Part shown: in pieces, positions 60,551 to 64,000 of the stretch | Numbering within the stretch: position 1 is the first letter of the stretch | Layout of the letters: every line of letters starts with the position of its first letter | Source of the DNA: Nocardia arizonensis | GTDB lineage: Bacteria > Actinomycetota > Actinomycetes > Mycobacteriales > Mycobacteriaceae | Direction: 5' to 3' | Length of the DNA stretch: 64,000 nt | Assembly: GCF_001310275.1 (NCBI RefSeq) | Contig: NZ_LGYZ01000087.1 | Coordinates: 62,001-126,000, forward strand | Made by a program: the position numbers and the translations under genes | Notes under the pieces: generated by a model | The model's input: only the letters and a program-made list of their open reading frames with translations | Databases searched by the model: none | Told to the model about the DNA's origin: nothing

Positions 60551-61042
60551 TCAGTTCGGGACCGGCGGGACGCCGCGCGGCGCGACGAGGATGGAGCGCT
60601 GGCCTTCGACACGAATACGGTCGCCCGGATCCTTGCAGCCGACGGTCACCTCGGAGCCGGGCTGCGACGAAAACGTCCACAGCGTCACCCATTCCGCGCC
60701 CGCGATATCCTCATGCTTCTTCACATCCGAGGATCGCAGATCTTCATTGCGGCCGGTACCGTCGGTTACCGCACAGCGCAAACCGGACAAAGCATCGCCC
60801 CACGCGACGGGGGCCTTGATATCCATAACGGCGTCGGCGGGGATCACCACCGGTTTGGTCTCTCCCACCGCGATGCGCACGCCGGTTCCGTACTCCTCGA
60901 CCGGCTGCGCGACCGTGGTATCGGCCGGGGTGGGCGGCGGCGGAACTGATGAGGTCACGGACGATTCGGTCGTCTCATCGCCGGAACATCCGGCCACCGT
61001 GGCGGCCAGCATCACCGGCACCGCCATCCAGATCAGTCTCAC
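60551..61042 (-). CDS. Lipoprotein, 163 aa
   Basis: A lipobox (ATVAGC, Cys19) ends a short signal peptide, followed by a Ser/Thr/Pro linker and a small beta-rich domain with two Cys (LRCAVTDG, VTVGCKDP) that probably pair. No function is known; it resembles small surface lipoproteins common in Nocardia and mycobacteria. GTG 61042 has AGAGG 7 bases upstream. It is 37 bases upstream of the AraC gene, same strand. Confidence 0.8.
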   Translation of the reverse strand: MRLIWMAVPVMLAATVAGCSGDETTESSVTSSVPPPPTPADTTVAQPVEEYGTGVRIAVGETKPVVIPADAVMDIKAPVAWGDALSGLRCAVTDGTGRNEDLRSSDVKKHEDIAGAEWVTLWTFSSQPGSEVTVGCKDPGDRIRVEGQRSILVAPRGVPPVPN

Positions 61043-61291
61043 AGGTCAACCTCTCGTCGCGCCCGCACGGTATGCGCGCGGCAGGATCAGCGATCGAACA
61101 CAGCGAAAAACTTCTTGCGCGTAGAACAATACAGGGTCCGAATTTCGCAATTTTTCGGCAAATAAGGTTCTCGGCGGCGCGCCAATTCCCGACCGATGCG
61201 TGGACACACTCGAGGACTAGGATCGCTGCGGTGATGCGACAGCGCCGTCGCTGCCCGCATTCCGGTCGCCATTCGTCTTGGAGCAGCCTCG

Positions 61292-62065
61292 ATGACGTAT
61301 TCCGTCGCATTCCACACACTCGACGTGTCCACACCGGATGGCGCCGCCGACGCCTACCTGGCCCATCCCGACGACGGGCGGGCCCACCCCGGCGTCCTGT
61401 TCCTCATGGACGCCTTCGGTCTGCGGCCGTGGCTGCGCGAGATGATGGAAGTCGTCGCCGCGCACGGCTGCACGGTGCTCGCGCCGAACGTCTTCTTCCG
61501 CAGTGGTCGGGCCCCGGTGGTGCCGATGCCCGACTTCACCGAGCCCGGGGCGCGTGAGCGGTTCTTCGCCGATATCGATCCGGTCCGCAAGACGCTCACC
61601 CCCGACCTGGCCCTGCGCGACTCGGGCGTCTATCTCAACTGGCTGCTCGACTCCGAACTCGTCACCCCCGGCGGACTCGGTGTCGTGGGCTACTGCATGG
61701 GCGCCAGGCTGGCCCTGCGCATCGCGGGCGAGTTCGGGCCCGCCATCGCGGCGGCGGCCTGCTTCCACGGCGGCGGTCTCGCCGACGACGCACCCGACAG
61801 CCCGCACCACGCCGCCGACCGGATGAGCGCGGAACTGTATATCGCCCACGCCGACAACGATCGCTCGATGCCGCGGGCGCAGATCGCGACGCTGGACAAG
61901 ACATTGGACGAGGCCGGTGCGCGCTACACCTCGGTCGTCTACGCCGGCGCCGCGCACGGCTTCACCATGCGCGATATTCCGGTCTTCGACGCCGAAGCCT
62001 ACGAGCGGCATCTGCGCGAACTGTTCGCCCTGTTCGACCGCAACCTGCCCTTCGACCCCGCCTGA
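61292..62065 (+). CDS. Dienelactone hydrolase-family protein
   Basis: 257 residues, alpha/beta-hydrolase. The Cys-type catalytic triad is visible: Cys135 in VVGYCMGARLAL, Asp near 188 in AHADNDRSM, and His222 in AGAAHGFTM. Such enzymes open dienelactones in aromatic breakdown or hydrolyse related esters; substrate unknown here. The PLP dehydratase gene follows 32 bases later on the same strand and may be co-transcribed. Confidence 0.9.
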   Translation: MTYSVAFHTLDVSTPDGAADAYLAHPDDGRAHPGVLFLMDAFGLRPWLREMMEVVAAHGCTVLAPNVFFRSGRAPVVPMPDFTEPGARERFFADIDPVRKTLTPDLALRDSGVYLNWLLDSELVTPGGLGVVGYCMGARLALRIAGEFGPAIAAAACFHGGGLADDAPDSPHHAADRMSAELYIAHADNDRSMPRAQIATLDKTLDEAGARYTSVVYAGAAHGFTMRDIPVFDAEAYERHLRELFALFDRNLPFDPA

Positions 62066-62097
62066 ACGCGTATTCCCCACGGCCAGTCAGGAGTTCG

Positions 62098-63063
62098 ATG
62101 AACACGAGCGTGCGCCACGATCTGACCTACGCGGACATCGAGGCCGCGGCCCGGCGGGTGGGTGACCGGATCAGGCCGGTCGTCCTGGCCCCGGCCGACG
62201 GCGGCGAGCGAGATCCGTCGTGGTTCGCGCTGGAATTCCTCCAGCACACCGGGTCGTTCAAGGCGCGTGGCGCGCTGAATTTCCTGCGGTGGCACCGTGA
62301 TCGCGCGCTGCTGCCCGAAGCGGGGGTCACCATCGCCTCGGGCGGCAACGCCGGACTGGCCTGCGCGTGGGCCGCGCGTGACCAGAATGTGCACGCCACG
62401 GTCTTCCTTCCCGCCACCGCGCCCGCGGTGAAGGTGGCCCGGCTGCGCGAATACGGCGCGCGGGTCCGGCTGGTAGGCGATCAGTACGCCGACGCGCTTG
62501 CCGCCTGCCGCGAATACGCGGCCGCGAGTGGTGCGCTCATGTCACACGCCTATGACCATCCGCTCATCGCGGCGGGAGCGGGCACGCTCATGTCCGAGAT
62601 CCACCGCGGCCGACCCGATCTCGACACCGTGCTGGTGGCGGCGGGCGGGGGCGGACTGTTCGCCGGCATCGCGACCGCCGCACGGCATTACGGGGTACGC
62701 GCGGTCGCGGTGGAGCCGCGGCGGTGTCGTGCGCTGAATGCCGCACTGGCCGCGGGACATCCGGTGGATGTCGAGGTGGATTCGATCGCCGCGGACTCCC
62801 TCGGCGCGCGCCGGGCCACCGCGCTGGCGGTGGCCGCGGCCGAGTCGACCCGTTCGGTACTCGTCGAGGACGCCGATATCGTCGCGGCCAGGCGCACACT
62901 GTGGGCACGGCACCGCATCGCCGTCGAATACGGCGCCGCCACCGCCTTCGCCGCGCTCACCGCGGGCGCCTACCGGCCGGAGTCCGGCGAGCGGGTCTGC
63001 GTCGTACTGTGCGGCGCCAATACCGATCCCGCCGATCTGGCGGACGCGGACGAGAGCGGCTAG
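62098..63063 (+). CDS. PLP-dependent serine/threonine dehydratase-like enzyme
   Basis: 321 residues, fold-type II PLP enzyme. Lys55 in HTGSFKARGAL forms the Schiff base; SGGNAG (81-86) holds the substrate carboxylate; a GGGG loop near 183 holds the PLP phosphate. It most likely deaminates serine or threonine to a keto acid; the family also has racemases. AGGAG is near ATG 62098. Its stop overlaps by 4 bases with the convergent gene at 63060. Confidence 0.88.
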   Translation: MNTSVRHDLTYADIEAAARRVGDRIRPVVLAPADGGERDPSWFALEFLQHTGSFKARGALNFLRWHRDRALLPEAGVTIASGGNAGLACAWAARDQNVHATVFLPATAPAVKVARLREYGARVRLVGDQYADALAACREYAAASGALMSHAYDHPLIAAGAGTLMSEIHRGRPDLDTVLVAAGGGGLFAGIATAARHYGVRAVAVEPRRCRALNAALAAGHPVDVEVDSIAADSLGARRATALAVAAAESTRSVLVEDADIVAARRTLWARHRIAVEYGAATAFAALTAGAYRPESGERVCVVLCGANTDPADLADADESG

Positions 63064-63356
63064 GTGCCGATGACCGCGTTCATGATGGTGCCCGCGCTGG
63101 TCGCCACGACACCGCCGATCATGGCTCCCGCCACCATCTTCGGCGATTGCAGCCCCCCGCCGGACCACTTCTCCCAGGCGAATCGGCCGCCCGCGTAGAT
63201 GATGGCGCCGATGCCGGACAGCAGCACGAACCAGGTCAGATAGCGGACCATCTGGAGGATCTTGTCGGCCAACGGCGGGGCTTCCGGACTCGGATTGCCG
63301 ATCTGCGCCACAACCGCGCCGTACGTGTCGTGTGCCGCAGCGAGAACCATGCTCAC
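63060..63356 (-). CDS. Small two-helix membrane protein, pilin-like layout
   Basis: 98 residues. After a polar start, there is a helix (YLTWFVLLSGIGAIIYAGGRFAWEKW), a Gly-rich turn and a second helix (MVAGAMIGGVVATSAGTIMNAVIG). This two-helix layout resembles the element's pilin at 4742-5149, though signal-peptide features are weak. It may be a core-genome VirB2-like or unrelated membrane protein. GTG 63356 follows GAGGGG by 7 bases; ATG 63350 is also possible. It is downstream of the exported-type protein at the right edge. Confidence 0.65.
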   Translation of the reverse strand: MSMVLAAAHDTYGAVVAQIGNPSPEAPPLADKILQMVRYLTWFVLLSGIGAIIYAGGRFAWEKWSGGGLQSPKMVAGAMIGGVVATSAGTIMNAVIGT

Positions 63357-63559
63357 AGTCCAACCCCTCTTCCGATGCCGACGAACGATTCGAGAACCGC
63401 CGTAGGCGATCGTACTAGCGTCCTCGGTAACCATTGTGGGGCAGTGATATTCGCGACTACAAATGCCGACCGGTCTCGTTTCGGATGCCAGTCGCGCGGA
63501 GACGGGCGATCGCCGCCCGGATCACGAGATCCGGGGCGACGTTCACTCGACATTGCGAC

Positions 63560-64000
63560 TCAGGCCGGCCCCGCGCACCCCGCCGCCGCGAACTCCGCCG
63601 ACGGGACGAGCGTGGTCCGCGGATAGTAGGCGCCCATCGTCGCGGCCGGATCGTCCTGCGGCGCATATTGAATCGCCGCGGAGAAGTCGGGCTCGGGCAG
63701 CATATTGCGCATGAGCAGCGTGGTCGCGCCCCGGGTGGTCGGCAACCAGGCGACACCGCATTCGATACGCGCGTCGGCGGGCCGGTCGGCGGGATCGGAG
63801 ACCACCACGGTGAATTCACCGTCGGCGTTCACCGGCATCTGATCGTCGACCACACAGGCCGAGACCCGCGTGCTCACGAATTCGTTGCTGCACAGCGACC
63901 AATACCGCAATGGCGCGCCGGTCATCACCTGCTGCCCGTCGAAAGTCCGTGGGGTTCGCGGCAATCGGGCCACGACCACCGCGATCTGCCCACTCGGTGG
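63560..64000 (-). CDS. Probable secreted protein of unknown function, N-terminus cut by window edge
   Basis: 146 visible residues, frame open at position 64000. It reads like a family of mycobacterial and Nocardia exported proteins: LPRTPRTFDG, then LRYWSLCSNEF, a SACVVDDQ strand, CGVAWLPTTRGA and LLMRNMLPEPDF. Three of its four Cys could pair. The start is outside, so signal peptide and length cannot be seen. A GTG at 63979 is in frame but the frame continues upstream, so it is not taken as the start. Confidence 0.6.
   Translation of the reverse strand, partial: PPSGQIAVVVARLPRTPRTFDGQQVMTGAPLRYWSLCSNEFVSTRVSACVVDDQMPVNADGEFTVVVSDPADRPADARIECGVAWLPTTRGATTLLMRNMLPEPDFSAAIQYAPQDDPAATMGAYYPRTTLVPSAEFAAAGCAGPA

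Overview
The window is high-GC actinobacterial DNA, most likely Nocardia or a close mycolate-containing relative. The evidence is GTG starts, short gene overlaps, 13E12/DUF222-type and MAB_1171c-type genes, and a geosmin synthase. It has two parts. Positions 1 to about 42.5 kb look like an integrative and conjugative element whose left end lies outside the window. From about 42.5 kb to the right edge is ordinary chromosome.

Element, left to right. (1) A leftward group at 0-3 kb: a Nudix hydrolase cut by the window edge, an unknown protein, a TSPPY-type DNA methyltransferase, and a degenerate copy of that methyltransferase. (2) A rightward conjugation operon at 3.4-15 kb: a sigma-like/winged-helix protein, a VirB2-like pilin, a VirB6/TrbL-like channel protein with a repeated tail, a fused PrgI/VirB4 ATPase, a VirD4-like coupling protein, a replication-relaxation protein and a lytic transglycosylase/NlpC protein. 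A probably frameshifted RAMA-type gene follows. (3) Accessory genes at 15-20 kb: an intact RAMA-like protein, a double winged-helix protein, a cutinase-like secreted esterase and an unknown protein. Strong hairpins separate several of them. (4) A leftward operon at 20-25 kb built around a MoxR AAA+ ATPase with its own winged helix and a metallopeptidase/VWA protein, followed by four small proteins. (5) A 1-kb repeat-bearing non-coding region at 25-26 kb, then a leftward transfer-associated group at 26-30 kb: a ParA-like/BTAD fusion, a VirB8-like bitopic protein and a proline-rich exported protein. (6) Cargo at 30-40 kb: an Xre-type regulator, a methyltransferase, a DUF2130 nuclease-like protein, and a leftward module of two cytochromes P450, a MAB_1171c-type membrane protein, an ImmA/IrrE peptidase, a regulator and a PAS/GAF-like protein. 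A GNAT acetyltransferase follows. (7) A large serine recombinase at 40.8-42.7 kb that abuts, and reads through, a tRNA-Ala(GGC) gene. That tRNA is the likely integration site.

Chromosome. A DUF222 (13E12-family) gene carries a perfect LexA-type box over its start codon. Next come a DsbA-like protein and a leftward three-gene operon with a bifunctional geosmin synthase flanked by two prenyl-diphosphate synthases, which could supply farnesyl diphosphate. Then follow an MFS exporter overlapping phosphoglucomutase, a tandem crcB pair for fluoride export, a DHA2 drug exporter divergent from its probable TetR repressor, an aldonolactone oxidase, an MpaB-type oxygenase, an ArsC-like protein with an altered P-loop, a VOC protein convergent with an AraC regulator, a lipoprotein, a dienelactone hydrolase, a PLP dehydratase, a small two-helix membrane protein, and a protein cut by the right edge.

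All assignments come from reading the sequence and from known family motifs. No database search was run.
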